Below, in pieces: positions 22,083-33,754 of a DNA stretch of 64,000 bases. The notes under the pieces are model-generated. The model searched no databases. It was not told where the DNA came from and saw only the letters and a program-made list of their open reading frames with translations. The position numbers and the translations under genes are program-made. The DNA is from Prorocentrum cordatum (lineage: Eukaryota; Sar; Dinophyceae; Prorocentrales; Prorocentraceae), in NCBI GenBank assembly GCA_963575745.1, contig CAUYUJ010017637.1, positions 105,001 through 169,000 of the forward strand, written 5' to 3'. The stretch's first letter is position 1. Every line of letters starts with the position of its first letter.

Positions 22083-24435
22083 CCCTGAGATCTGGGCGTT
22101 GCATTTGTTTCACACCAGGCGTTTTTGCCTGGTTTCGGGCCTCGGGACCATCACATATCGATTCGGCTCAGAGAATGCCGCAGAAAGGTGGGGTCCAGGA
22201 CTCCGTATGTGTTTTTGTTCGCGATGCTTCATTTTGTTTCGCAACGTCGGATCTCAGGAGATGGCGCCGCGACGGCGGCGACCTGCTCACGCGCTGGCGG
22301 CGGCGACGGCGACCGACCGAGTGGTGATCCCAAGACGGCCCGGCGAAAACCCGGGAGACGGCCTCCGAAGAACAAGCGGCGCCTTTTCTGGGCCCTCAGA
22401 GGCCCCCAGAGAGCCCACAGGAGGCCGCCAGGAGGCCCCTCGGGGAGGTGGAACCCGGCTTTGAGCGAAGAGTTGCCAGCGAGAGAGTGTGGCGCAGAGG
22501 AGGCCGGCCTCCCCGATCGGGGCAGAAGTGCACACAGGCGACACGCGTCACAGAGCATAGGGGCGCACACGACGGAGCCACCCAGCAATGGGAGCCCTGG
22601 GGTGCGGGCAGGGCGGAGGCTCTGGAGTGGCGTCCACCCTGTCCTCCTACTCCCCTCGCTCTACCCCTCTCGCTGCCAGGCGAATGCCAGACCGACGAAC
22701 ACCAGACCGACCTGGGGGAGGAGAGTAGGGCAAGCATAAACAGCATGCAGCCATCGTGCTACCATGAGGAACGCTGACTGAGGAGCGACCGAGCTTTACT
22801 AGCCACGGCAAGCCTCGGCCACGCATGGGTTCCCCTACCTAAATCTAAGGAACGGCCCGAAAGCCACCAGAGCCCCTCTGGAGCCCGAAGTGGTCCTTAT
22901 CGTTTTGAGTGCGTATCAACGCGGCACACCTCAACGCGGCCACCCTGGCAGAAGCCGCGAACGCACGGCGCCGCTTCGGTTTCGGCGGCAGCAGCACGGA
23001 CAGGTCAGCGCATGGTGCTGCGTGGAGCTGCTCCAGGCAGGAAAAGCTGCCGCCGTTGTTGAAACTCCTACCCTGGCCCCGCTGTGGCCTCAGGATCGCC
23101 CGAGGGGGCCCCGAGACAGGCCTCAGCAGTCACTCCAGAGCCCCCCATGGAACCCCAGCAGAGCCCCAAGAGGCCCAAGGGGCAATGTTTTGTGGCTCCC
23201 GCAGCGGGACGCTAGTTGCAGAGCACCCTAACTTTTGATCGATCTCCCCAAGATGGCCCCGAAGGCTCCCAAGAGGCCCGAGAGACCCCAAGGGAGCCCC
23301 AACTGCTCCCGAAAGCACCCCGATAGAGAGCCCGAAGGAGCCTCCAAGACGCTCCCAGAGATCCCCGGGTTGACCGTCGTTGGGTGCTGCTCGGGCTGAC
23401 CCCAGCTTCGATTTGACCATCCAGCGCAGGCTCTGAAAAAAAACCTGTATGGTGATCAGGCTTCGGGCCGCACCGCGCGGCCGGGCTCGGGGCGGATGGG
23501 AGGAGGAGGAGGAGGAGGAGGAGTTTATAGTTTTGTGGATGCCATGACATTGGGCACTCTAACAATCCTAACAGTGAATTAAGATGTGTTTAATCTGTAT
23601 AACACATGTTATAAAACTGTTCCAAACATGTTTGTCATGTTAAAAACAGTTTTGACATATCTTTTGGACATCTGGCAATTATTTGGCAGCACGCTTCCTC
23701 TCCATTAATCGACTTCCACAATTATAGCTGCTTCAGAGTTCTGCTCGGGCGAATCCCGAGTTTCGATTTGTTCTTCAAGCGGCTGCAGGCTCTCCTGCAC
23801 GTCCCTGCTCGAGACAACTCGCGCCCAGGGCTCGGCTCTGGACGGGGGAGGGCAGGGACACGCGAAGTGCCACGAGACTCGATGTTTGACGCGGCGTGCG
23901 TCATCTGTGCCCAGGAAGCGTGCGGTGATCCACCGCGCCCGACTCGCAGCAAAGAAATCGAACGGACACTGACGGACAGGACAGACAGCCAGGCCCGCAT
24001 GAGAGCACCAATGCGGGTGCAGCGGGTGGGCTCAGGGGCAGCAGTGTGACAAGACGCTGTCTGCTGTTGCTGGCTGTATGATTGCTTGTTGCTGTCTACG
24101 AAATCTGGTGATCCTCAATAATTGCTGGCTGTATTTTCGGAAAGGGTATATGTTCGAGGTCCCAGCACGAGTTCACACAGCAGAGTGCGCGAGTGTACCA
24201 CGCTCCAGCCTCGGCTGCCTGCTTCGCACGTTCCACAGAGCCGGAATCTAAGACAACTACGCATCCGCTAAAACGCAAAAACCATGCCATGTGCATTCCT
24301 GCGCCCGCAAGCGTGTGCAGCAACGGTCGTGAGACTCCATGTGCGCATAGTCTCGCCATCGTCTCATCACCCAGACTCCAAAAACTTGTGGTGACACCGT
24401 GCCGCCAAAGTGCGAGGGTTCGTGGCTTATCAGGC
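22083..24435. other. Duplicated block downstream of cold-shock gene copy 2, no supported gene
   Basis: Counterpart of 4498-6848 with the same order: GC-rich start, CCAAGAGGCCC-type repeats (23100-23350), (GGA)n near 23498-23523, and the AT-rich island (23540-23740). A ~24-base insertion near 24090-24110 relative to unit 1 breaks the longest minus-strand frame. Confidence 0.6.
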
Positions 24436-24721
24436 TTATGCTTCGGCGTCCACTTCGGCGGACGTGATGTTGCAGGCGCCAAGCCCCTTGTTGTCCAGGT
24501 ACACCTCGAAATTCACCACCATGTTATCCTGCAGCGGGAACATCCCGGGATCGCAGTCGGGCTTGCGGAAGTAGATGCAGTTTTCGGAGGTGAACTCGCG
24601 CTCCTTCTCCTCCGCCCTCGCCCTCGACTCCTCGTTCGACTTCTCCAGGGCCGCCTTGGCCTTCCCTGGCAGAGAATCCACGTCGTCCGGCAATATCAGG
24701 CCCCATCCCTGCCTGCCAAGA
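24436..24721 (-). CDS. Cold-shock-domain protein, copy 2, last exon
   Basis: Minus strand, from the acceptor in GGCAGGCAG (24719-24724) to TAA at 24436-24438. It encodes GWGLILPDD, the Glu/Lys-rich insert, YFRKPDCDPGMFPL and NMVVNFEVYLDNKGLGACNI, as in copy 1, with K, S and R replacing Q, A and K in the insert. About six base differences from copy 1 were counted in the 261 clearly coding bases, three of them silent. The partner exon is at 33422-33754, so the intron is about 8.7 kb. The frame is intact, so the gene could still function if that intron is spliced. Confidence 0.74.
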
Positions 24722-25510
24722 TCCGCCGGCATCCCTGCTGGGCCCTCAGGCCAGCAGCCGACCAGGAGGCCCTTTGAGAGGCGCCCAGGGAGTGTCTCGA
24801 GGGTGCCCTGCGGGACCGCCGACGTGGACGACACGGCCCAGAGAGCAGCCCGAGCGACTCCACAAGCCCCAGCCAGGCAGAGGGGAGGCCCCGCGGAGCG
24901 CAAAAAGAAGCCCCAAGAGAGGCCTCAGACTTCCACGAACATGGAAAAGCAGTAGTTGTTCAGTAAGTCCTGCCTCCCAGGCCTTCGGGCCCAGGGAAGA
25001 TTCCAAGAGGGCCCACCAGGGCCTCAAGAAGCTCCAAGAGGCCCACGGATGTCCCGATGAGAACCCCAGAGGGCACCAATCAAATTCCAAGATTCACCCA
25101 GTCGACCGAGATGGCGTCATGTAGCCTTACGAGGCTCTCAGGATGGCCTAATAGAGCCACAAGAAGCCACTGACACCTAAGAGGCCCCGAGGGGCCCAAG
25201 ATACCTCCAACTTGAGGGATCCACAAACCCGGTAAGGAACTTGAGTCAAACGTTCCCCTGACGCGCGTGCAACACTTTCCCTCTGCTTGGCTGCAGCCAC
25301 TACCTCCTGCACGTCCTGCTTCTCCTCCTCCTCCACAATTACTCAATATGAATACTACTCTCCCTCTTCCCCTGATGACGATTTGAAAGTGCTCGACACC
25401 CCCCCCGCGTACTGTTTTTTACACACAGGTTCCCTGGAGTTGGGTTTTCGCCTGCATTTGTTTTCAGAATGCTGCTCTCGCTGAGGTGCCGGCCTCATTT
25501 TCGGGCCCCG

Positions 25511-25670
25511 CTCGTTCCGAATCGTACTCCCGCTGCAGCGCTGGCCTCATTTCCGTGCTTCCGCTCGTTCCGAATCGTGCTCCCGCTGCAGCGCTCGTCT
25601 CATTTCCGCGCTTCCGCTCGTTCCGACTCGTGCTCCCGCTGCAGCGCTGGCGTCATTTCCCGTGCCATGC
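25511..25670 (+). repeat. 53-bp tandem repeat, three copies
   Basis: CTCGTTCCGAATCGTGCTCC followed by CGCTGCAGCGCTGGCCTCAT recurs at 25511, 25564 and 25617. A short palindromic stretch rich in GCATGC and CCATGCC words follows (25660-25750). Confidence 0.88.
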
Positions 25671-25900
25671 CACGGCATGCAATGCAATGCTAGGTTGATA
25701 CTACGCTTTGCGGTGCTCTTCTACGCCATGCCATGCCGTGCTCTACAATGCATCGCGTACCCTTTCGGGATCATTGCCCTGCTCGACATCCGACTGTGTG
25801 AGTAGAGAGGGGATCTACGCCATGGTAAGGGATGGGAGGGAGGGGTAGGATGTCAGATATGACGCGAGCGCACCTAGCTTGTCCTTCCCCCTCCCCCCCC

Positions 25901-26033
25901 TCCTCCTCCTCCTCCTCCTCCTCCTCCTCCTCCTCCTCCTCCTCCTCCTCCTCCTCCTCCTCCTCCTCCTCCTCCTCCTCCTCCTCCTCCTCCTCCTCCT
26001 CCTCCTCCTCCTCCTCCTCATCCTCCTCTTCCT
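25901..26033. repeat. (TCC)n microsatellite upstream of LINE copy 2
   Basis: About 40 TCC triplets, nearly perfect. An AT-rich stretch with TTAGTATTACTATTAATAGT words (26108-26200) follows, unusual for this GC-rich window. Confidence 0.95.
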
Positions 26034-26439
26034 CGTCTTGATTGATGTTCCTTAATCATTCCTCCTTCCTCCTCCTCCTCCTCATCATCCACCTCCTCCC
26101 TTTCCTCTAGGATTATGATTATAAGCATTAGTATCATTGCTATTTTAGTATTACTATTAATAGTATCAGTAGTACTAGTGTGTTTATTAGTATGGTATTT
26201 GTGTTATGACTGTCACCCTTCTTCTTCTGAAAATGATTCGTAAGCTCGTCCTTATCATTAGTAGTATTATGCTTCGCGTTCTTACCTGGTGTCCTTCTCC
26301 TCGTCCTCCTCCCCCTCCTCATCCCCCTCCTCCTCGTAGCCGTTCTGGCACAGGACACTGTGTTTGCTGGCATCCACTTCAGAGCGGCACGAGGTGCCAA
26401 CGGGCTAAGATTTGCACGATTCCGCTTTCAAAAGCACAA

Positions 26440-27657
26440 TGGCCCCGAGCAAGCCGTTGCCGTGGGGCAGCTCCCCACCATGGGCGTTTCCCAGCACATC
26501 CTATGCGCAGCAGCGGCCCTCATGGCGCAGCCCTCCGCATCCTGGTGTACACCTTGTTGTTCCTGGTTACGGCAACGGCGGCGCTCAGCATGACGACCGC
26601 TGGACGTGTCTTTTCCCGACTGCCGCTGCAAGAAGAATGATCACCGTTTGACTGCCTGCAAGCACTGCAAGCGGCCCCGAAGGGCAGGCCCAGGGCAGCT
26701 GCCTCCAGGGGTATGGCCAGAACCGACGCAGCGGCAGCAAGGAGATGGACACCAGCAACAGCAAGCGGCTTCAGGCCAACGGCTCAACGTCGGCCTGCAG
26801 CCACAGAAGATCGACGGCTACTCGGCTGCAGCCACAGCATCCCATCGACATCGCGCACAAGCACAACGACACCACCAACGTCAAGCTGTACACGGCGGCC
26901 CTCAAGCGTGTTGAGGCCAAGGATCGACCAGTACCGCCTAAGCCACCTCAGCGACAAGCCCATGATACTTATCTGGCGCTAGATAAGATCACTGAACGAC
27001 GGCTGGCGAAGGCGCTGGACGAGTTGATCAGGCAAGCGAGTGAGTCACTAAGAAACACAACGGCGTCGTCAAATATCAGAAAGAGTTGGAAGAGCAGGAC
27101 CGCATCCACACGGACCTCACCGGCCAACTCCATTCCTGCGTGCAAGCAGCAGGCTCCGCAGTCCGTCAACAACACCGCCAAGCAGATGGATGCGTGACTC
27201 GGTGGACGGCAAGCTGAATGAGATCAGCATTGTTGGAGCGGATGAGCTGCTTGGCATACCACCGGCAGAGTACGATTTTTCTTCAGATGATATCCTATTA
27301 CTTCAGACCAAGCAGAAGGAGTTGCTCTCTGGCGTGCAGCAGCTGGCGGGTACCCTCTACACCGACCTGGTCAAGACCCTCGATGAAGCGAAGCGCGACT
27401 ACCGAGAGGGCTTGGCTCGCTTGCCACACAAGAACCGGAAGGCCAACGACGGTGCAGCTCCTGGCGGAAAAAGGCTCAGGCTCGAGTTCGAGAGGCGGCG
27501 GCGGCTCCGCGGCTGGCGCCGCTGACGAACCAAAGCAGGGTGCGACTCCTGACGGGGATGCGCTTCGTGAGCGCGCCCAGCGTGATGTCGCATCGGCTCC
27601 TGAGCCGACCTCTCAGTCAAAGGACGCCCCCCCTGGGCCACCTACTCCAGGAGCCTA
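26440..27657 (+). pseudogene. LINE copy 2, ORF1-like nucleic-acid-binding protein (frameshifted)
   Basis: A plus-strand frame starts MAPSKPLPWGSSPPWAFPST near 26439 and runs into RWTC. After a shift of frame it continues as FPDCRCKKNDHRLTACKHCK (about 26615-26675), a zinc-finger-like Cys/His cluster. A further frame (26745-27197) has Asp/Thr/Lys-rich sequence, then EAKDRPVPPKP and LAKALDELIRQASESL. The last piece (27190-27525) has LGIPPAEYDFSSDD and LQTKQKELLSGVQQLAGTLY, predicted helical. The order of zinc cluster, linker and helical C-terminus, placed before an endonuclease/RT region, fits ORF1 of a dinoflagellate LINE. At least two frame breaks make it non-functional. Confidence 0.6.
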
Positions 27658-27699
27658 AGGGGGGGGGAGCGACAGTATGCTACGAATGACTGTTTACAG

Positions 27700-30600
27700 T
27701 GAGCCAAGGGACCAAGCTGCTACAAGTTGCAACCAGACGATTCCAGCTCTCATGAATTTAATGGCGCGTCCTCAGAGCCCCAGCCCACCCAGGCCCTGAT
27801 GATTTTGAGTCACTGCTTGAAACCAGTAACCCGTCCATATGGACGCCGTTGAAACCCCGGCTTGCAGAACCCCCCGCCCACTTAAGTTTAGTTCAGGAGC
27901 ACCACTTAGCTGGGAAGGCCGCGATTGACGAAGCGTCCGCTCGGGCCCGTCGCCGCGGCTGGCTTGCTCGAGTCTCTCCCGCCCGACCGAGGGCCCCGAT
28001 GTCACTCCAGGCCGAGCTGCAGCGTGCTGGGTCCAGGTGCCCGGCGGCGTTGCTGCACTGTGCTGCTCGCTCTGCCTGAAGGACTCCGAAGGACTGTCGG
28101 AGTTCCACCTGGGCATGGTAGCCAAGGCTGGAGCCCTCTGCAGTTCCTGTTCCTCCCCCTATCTTTCAAGGGGGTGACTTCAACATGCCCCCCCGCCCAC
28201 CGAGCTGGCTGAATGCGATTTCGCCGCTGGCCTGTCGGCCAACATAGCTTACCCACAGGAAGCCATCTTTTTCACCAGCACAGCTGCGGGAGGGGGATCT
28301 CTCTTAGACTACGTTGTCTGCAGCCCTGGGCTCAGCAGAGGTAGCGCTGGCACGTCGGTCGCGCCAGTTGCTGACACTCGCCCGCACCGACCCGTCAGAG
28401 TACGTTTCAACCAAGCCCTTGCCGACATACAGGTGCTCACCTTCGTTCGACCCCTACCCCCACCCATTCCTGCCCCTCTCCCTATTGGGCCGTTTCCACG
28501 AGCGGCCTGTTGACGCAAGACCTTGATTGCGCCGAACATACCCTGCATTTGGTTCGGTCTGGGGCCCCAAGGTCCTCGATCCAGCGTCACCTCAATACGC
28601 TTGACAAGTTTTGGGGCCAACCAGTCCGAGGCAGAGCTTGAGGGCGCCTGCAAGATCCAGCTCCCTGTCCAAGGCACTCGCGGCAAGGTGCCCAGGCTGG
28701 CCTGGAGGTCAGCTCCATCTCAGGACCGCTGCCGCGAGCCGCGGCTGCACGCGCCCAGCTGGCTGGAAGGCAACGCGCGCCTCCCCGTCGCTTGCACCGA
28801 CGCTGACCGCTGGAGCCAGGCCCAAGGCACATCCGAGTCATTCCCCCCCCCCTCCCCGCCCCCCCCCCCCCAAAAAAAAAAAGAAAACCTCAACGATCAC
28901 CTCGCTAGCTTTCAGGAACTGGCCGAGCGCGCCTAGGTTTACGCTTCCCCGATCGCTGAAGACCCTGCCCTCACTGGCCGGGGCCACCTGTGGCAGGCCA
29001 CAGGGGTTGAGCGTCTCGAGGTGCCCAGCGAAGCCCTCGGCGACTGCTCGGCCACCGCCAGAGCGGAGGCTGCTGCGAGCTGGAAGGAGCGGCTCTGCGA
29101 CGGCATCGAGGGAGGGGGCAAGCGCGCCCGCAACTGGACTCGACCCCCCACCGCTCGGACCCCCACCCACACCGTGTCTTCCAGAGGTAAAGTTCTGGCT
29201 GGCCCCAAGGGTCTCTTGCAAACGGAGCGCGCTCGTTTTTGTTCTGGCCTCGGGAAGGCCAAGGAGGTGCCATTCAAGGGCCAGCAGAGGTGCGCCCACC
29301 ATTCGGACCCCCTCCCCTGGAAAGAGCCCGACACCATCCGCCAAGCCTCGCGTGCTTACAAGTGGGCATCGGCTGTCGGCGTGGATGGCTTCCACATGCG
29401 ACACCTCGGTGCTCCTGGCCACCCCTCTCTCCACGCCATCCTGTCGGCCCGGTCGATTCTGGAGAGCACCTGGCTTGCTTCCCAAACCGATGCGCGCGCG
29501 TGTTCCGCGCCGCCCTGCTCGACAAACCCGCGGGAGGCTGGAGGCGCATCGGTACTGTGGCTGACTACCTACCAAACCACCCCAACCCAACCCGAAGACC
29601 CGAATCTCGGGTTGGGGGGGGGGTATGGGCTTCATGTGTGTTTTTTCGATATTCCCGGACCCCCCCCCACTAGAAATCGAGGGTAAATCTGAGCCTTCGG
29701 GTTGGGTGGTGAGGAGGAGGAGGAGGAGGAGGAGGAGGAGGAGGAGGAGGAGGAGGAGGAGGAAGGGGAGGAGGAGGAGGAGGGTGGTGAGTGGCAGGCT
29801 CCTGCAGGATCTGGAGGCGGCTGCGGCGGCCTCTCCTCCAGAGCCGGGAGGCGAGCGTGCAGCGCCCGTGCCCCGGCCATCGCTCGGACGTCCATTCCCT
29901 GTGCTGTCTGTTCGGTTTCGTGCGTGGCTTTTTCGCCAGATGCTCGAGGATGCTCCTCGATGGTCCTCGCCGAAGGAAAAATGCACACGTCCGAGCGATG
30001 CCAAGTACCTCGCCGGCCCCGCGCTCGCAGGAGCTGGCGACGTTTTGCTCGGCGCCCGGCGCTTCGCCCCGAGAGCGCCGTGCAGTCCGCGCGTCACGCT
30101 ACTTGCAGCGCGCGACTAGTGAAGGGGCCCTGGGACACACAAATAAATACACAGAAATAAAAATGTTCCCCATATTTTCCCATATTGTCTGGGTTTTTGT
30201 CTTCCCCCCCACGACCCATATTTTCCCATATTTTCTGGGGAATCGACGATTAATTGTGTCTGTGTGCTTTTTTCCCTCCAGATTTAGCCCAGTTCCTCGA
30301 GACCATCTGCTTGGATAATATCAGAGGCCGCTGCAAGCACCTGGGCTTCCCAGAGCAGCTCGCATCGGCCCGCATGCACACGCACCGAGGACCGCGTTGT
30401 TTAACGCTGGGCTCCATGGTGCAAGGCCCTCTCTTTGCCGCTCGACGAGTAGTCGCTGGCTGCTCGGCAGCCACCGGCTTCGCGCGCGCCTGTAGCATCC
30501 CCTCTCTCGACCTCCTCTCCCCTAGGGTGCCAAAGTGCTTAGATGTGCACATCGATGATTACGGATTTTCGGTCCAGGCTCGTCCGCGTTCGATTGCCAG

Positions 30601-32160
30601 CATTGCGGTGGAAGCTGCCACCGAACTCCACCATGCTATCACCGAAGATACGGATTGCACCATTTCCCTTGACAAGGCTGCCCTGGCGTGCTCCTCTTCC
30701 TGTCATGGCGCTCGCATCAGGAAGCTGCTGGGACCTCTGGCGGGTACGCCGAAGGACTCGGCTGCCAACCTCGAGGTTGACGAGACTGCGGGCATGGGAA
30801 GGAGGTGAGGGAAGAGGGGTAAAAAAGTATGCTACCAGGCGTCGTCGAGCGTGTAAACAGCGGCTCGCAAGGTTTCCGCGTTGCAAAGCCATGCTCGGGA
30901 GGCACGCGTCCCGAATGGTTGCCGCGGGGCCGCTTGCAGGGCTGAACTACGATGCTGATACCCACGGCACGTCAGACTACGAGTTGGCCTCTGCCCGCAG
31001 AGCCCTTGCTTCTACCCACTAACCGTCTGCGGGTCAGCATTCCCCCACTTCCTTCCTCATTCTGTGTAACGACCCGGCATGGTGGGCTTCTGTTGCTCCG
31101 ATTTGGAGGTTAACGAAGAAGCTTGGGGGTCGCAAGTGGGGCTGTCTGAACGCGCTCTTTCGTTTAGAGCCCTCTGTGTTTACCGACAGCCCTACCCCCA
31201 TCCGGCGTCAAGTGGTGAGAGGCCCCTCGCAGGCGATGAGGCTTTCGCTGCAACGGATCGGCTGGCACATGCCAGAGTGGCACACGATGGCCTATGACTT
31301 TGGAGACCGCATCCAGCTCACTTCGTGTTCCCCCGCGCTCGTGGCTGACCTTTTGTTCGAAGGAGCGATCAGAACGCACCAGGGGGCGGCGAGAGACAAG
31401 CTGGGGATGGGACGGTTGCGTTACGACGTCGTGGTCTCAGAGTTGCGGCGCTCGGAACATTCTCCGATTCGTCGGCTCGCCTGCGATGGGAGTTGGACTA
31501 AGGACCGCGCCATCGAGCGCGGCTACGAGCTTCCAAGCAAGATTCGCCAGCGTTGCCAAGCTGCTCCTGACACTTTGATGCATAGGCTGTGGCAGTGCGT
31601 GAGGGTGAAAGATACTGCATAGGCTGTGGCAGTGCGCGAGCGTCAGAGAGCTGCGCGAGTCGGCCAGTGGACAAGACGTGCCAATTGAAGCTCGGAGTGT
31701 CATTGCAGAAGGCAATGACGAGGACCTGCTGCTTTCTTCCAGGTGTATGTTCCAGCATCCAAGGGACAGGTTTCCGAGGCCATGTCCTGTTGGCCGCATC
31801 GCCCATCGTTCTGCTGGAGGTCCTGGGTCCAATTCTGGCCGCACGGAAGCGTCTGGTACTGCTTTCTGGGGCGGGTCATCAAGGAGCTGTCTAGGGTCAG
31901 ATGGGGATTCGTCTCTGTGGACCCCTAGGGAGAGGTCATCGCCTCTGTGTCGGGTGCGGTTGGCAGACCGTTCCCTCAGACCTCTCAGGCTGCAGAACAC
32001 AGCGCGTACTCAGCCACTGCTCAGTGACTGGCAGGCCCCACGACGGGCTATGCAGACTGTGAATGGGGTCGTCAGGACCCACGTTTCCCTCAAGGCTGCG
32101 CGTTCCTCACATAAGAAAAAATATTCTGGCAGTTCCATGTTCACCGCTTCCCCGCATTGT
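27700..32160 (+). pseudogene. LINE copy 2, ORF2 endonuclease plus reverse transcriptase (degraded)
   Basis: Endonuclease remnants are GGDFNMPP (about 28170-28192), SLLDYVVCSPGLSR (about 28298-28340) and a RPHRPVRV motif, matching the GDFN, DY and SDHxPV positions of APE-type endonucleases. Reverse-transcriptase pieces follow: WASAVGVDGFHMRHLG (about 29364-29411), the catalytic palm as VHIDDYGFSVQA (about 30547-30582), then CTISLDKAALACSSS and a LAGLNYDADTHGTSDYEL stretch (about 30936-30985). The C-terminal part (31080-32150) reads in several frames, with LMHRLWQC and RCMFQHPRDRFPRP typical of this clade. Stops, frameshifts and a foreign stretch at about 29590-30280 ((GGA)n and CATATTTTCCCATATT repeats) inactivate it. 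It lies antisense to the host gene whose intron it occupies. Confidence 0.78.
29711..29787. repeat. (GGA)n microsatellite inside LINE copy 2
   Basis: About 24 GGA triplets interrupt the reverse-transcriptase region. They separate the GVDGF motif from the palm. An AT-richer stretch with repeated CCATATTTTCCCATATT (30165-30240) lies on the other side. Confidence 0.93.
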
Positions 32161-32165
32161 CCAGA

Positions 32166-32216
32166 GGGAGGATGAGGAGGAGGAGGAGGAGGAGGAGGAG
32201 GAGGAGGAGGAGGACA
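32166..32216. repeat. (GGA)n microsatellite at the 3' side of LINE copy 2
   Basis: About 15 GGA triplets start within ten bases of the last LINE-like sequence. With the (TCC)n at 25901-26033 they bracket the element. Confidence 0.93.
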
Positions 32217-32501
32217 TGGATACACTTTGGCCCCCGGGGGTCCCAAGATGTCCGCATCCGCCGCCTGCCGAGATCCCCGAGATGAATCCTCGGGGCGGTG
32301 GTCAGGTGCAGAGCCCCGCCTCGGACGTTTGCCCCTCCTCTCCAGCGGAGGTCTCCGCTCCCCGCCGCCGCTCCAGCGAGGCTCCACGGGCCCCTCGGCT
32401 CTCCCAAAACGGCCTCCAGGAAGGCGTGCCTCCGCGACGCCCCGAGGCCGGCAGGGCGACCAGGGCGAAGACTCCACGAGAGGGCCTCCAGATCAGTCCG
32501 A

Positions 32502-32656
32502 TAGGGGGCCACATGCAAACCCTACCCCTACCCCCCCCCCGATTTCTGAGGGGGAGGGTGGGGTTCACTTCGTTCGGGAGCTCTCGAGCGAAGTGAACCC
32601 CACCCTCCCCCTCAGAATCGTGGGGGGTAGGGGTAGGGTTCGCATGTGGTCTCCTA
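32502..32656. mobile_element. 155-bp foldback (MITE-like) element, copy 1
   Basis: Nearly perfect palindrome centred at 32580/32581. The ends read TAGGGGGCCACATGC and GCATGTGGTCTCCTA, and the arms carry AACCCTACCCCTACCCC and GGGAGGGTGGGGTTCACTTC. It is flanked by GTCCGA on both sides (32496-32501 and 32657-32662), which looks like a 6-bp target-site duplication. The second copy is at 61452-61604. It has no coding capacity, so a transposase would have to act in trans. Confidence 0.75.
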
Positions 32657-32800
32657 GTCCGAGGGAACCTCGAAGATGGCTCTTGTTCTTGATCGAGTCC
32701 CAAGCGAAACGAAAACTGGGCTGCGCGTTTCGCCCCCCAGGGGCCCTTCGAGCCAAATCGCCTACGGCGCAGCATCGAACGAGCAACGTCGACGATGGGG

Positions 32801-33421
32801 CCTGAGGCGGAGGGGAGAGAGGCAGTGTACAGTGGAGGCTTCCAAAAACCCTTGCTCCCACCCGAGGCCTCCAACACACCTGCACGATGGCCCAGATGGC
32901 ACCCGAGAGGCGGAAAATACAGAAAAACAGTCTGCTGTTCCTCTGGTGTTCGCCCGTCGCGCCTTTCCGGCCCAGAGGGCTCCCCGACGGCTCCGAGTGA
33001 GCCCGAGACGCACCCTAAGGGGACCCCGAGATGGCCCCAGACGCCCCCGGGAAGCGTTTCAAGCACTACTGAGGGACCGCCGAGATAAACCCATGTGTCC
33101 CCAGGAGTCCCAAAGGCGGCGCTCCCAAGAGGCCCCTTCGATAGCCCAACACACCCCCAAGAAGCCTCCTGGCGCCCCCAAGGTGGCCAACGAGGACGCC
33201 GAGACAGCCCCCGGGACCCACAAGATGGCCCCGGAGGGCCACAGCGGCCGCCAGAAGGGCCTACGAGGTCCAACAACCACGGTGGCACACAGTCCAGCAG
33301 CTCGTGAGAACCTTCTTACGGTCAAGTAGCGTGACCAAAATCTGGCCTAATGCTTGGCCATGAAATTATTAAATGTTTCCGGAGAAAGGTAGGGGGCGGC
33401 GTTGACTGTCCGGAGACGTAT
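32801..33421 (-). other. Remaining original intron of cold-shock gene copy 2
   Basis: Matches 7400-8015 of unit 1, with the same CCCCGAGAGGCCC-type repeats. Together with 24722-32800 it forms the enlarged intron. Confidence 0.65.
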
Positions 33422-33754
33422 CCGATACTTGTTGATTGTGCCAGTGAAGGTGCCTGCCAGCGCTCTTCTATTCTCATCCGCCTTCTTGACCTCCCAGAAC
33501 TCGGAGTCGAAGGGGGCCGGGCCCTTCCTCTTGCCCTTGCCCTTGTCTTTGCCTTTCCCCTTGCCCTTGCCCTTGCCCTTGTCTTTACCCTTGCCCTTGC
33601 CCTTGTAGGAGCTGTCATACGCGGACTGGTATGTTGACCTCTTCGGGGCCTCCTGCTTTACCCAAGGCGCCCGGACAAACTTGGTGGACTCACCGCCTTT
33701 GCTGGGATACGGAAACAATATTGCAACGTCTGCTGATCGCCCACGAATGTTCAA
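33422..33754 (-). CDS. Cold-shock-domain protein, copy 2, upstream exon with KGK linker
   Basis: Minus strand. The acceptor is the TTTTTTTCATGTCAG-type pyrimidine run before 33754. It encodes the same NIRGRSADVAILFPYPSKGG start, KGKGKGKDKGKGKGK linker, EFWEVKKADENRRAL and GTFTGTINKYR, with E, R and N replacing D, K and S of copy 1. The first strand of the cold-shock domain (GTFTGTINKY) must be joined to GWGLILPDD at 24713 across the enlarged intron. The donor is again unresolved near 33421. The true 5' end of the gene is not identified. Confidence 0.72.

Larger units (their letters stand above)
24993..32800 (+). mobile_element. 7.8-kb insertion in the intron of cold-shock gene copy 2
   Basis: Homology to unit 1 stops after CCCAGGCCTTCGGGCC (unit 1 about 7400) and resumes at GGCGGAGGGGAGAGAGGCAG (32808 on, unit 1 about 7402). 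The inserted stretch holds CCAAGAGGCCC-type repeats (25000-25240), a 53-bp repeat, (TCC)n, a degraded plus-strand LINE with ORF1 and ORF2, (GGA)n, and a 155-bp foldback element near the right edge. GGGCC is shared by both junctions. No clear target duplication is visible for the whole block, so it may be several nested events. Confidence 0.8.

Noticed and set aside
25000-32800. A single clean LINE insertion with target duplication
   Set aside because: The block contains unrelated repeats on both sides of the LINE and no flanking duplication could be found, so it is recorded as a composite insertion.
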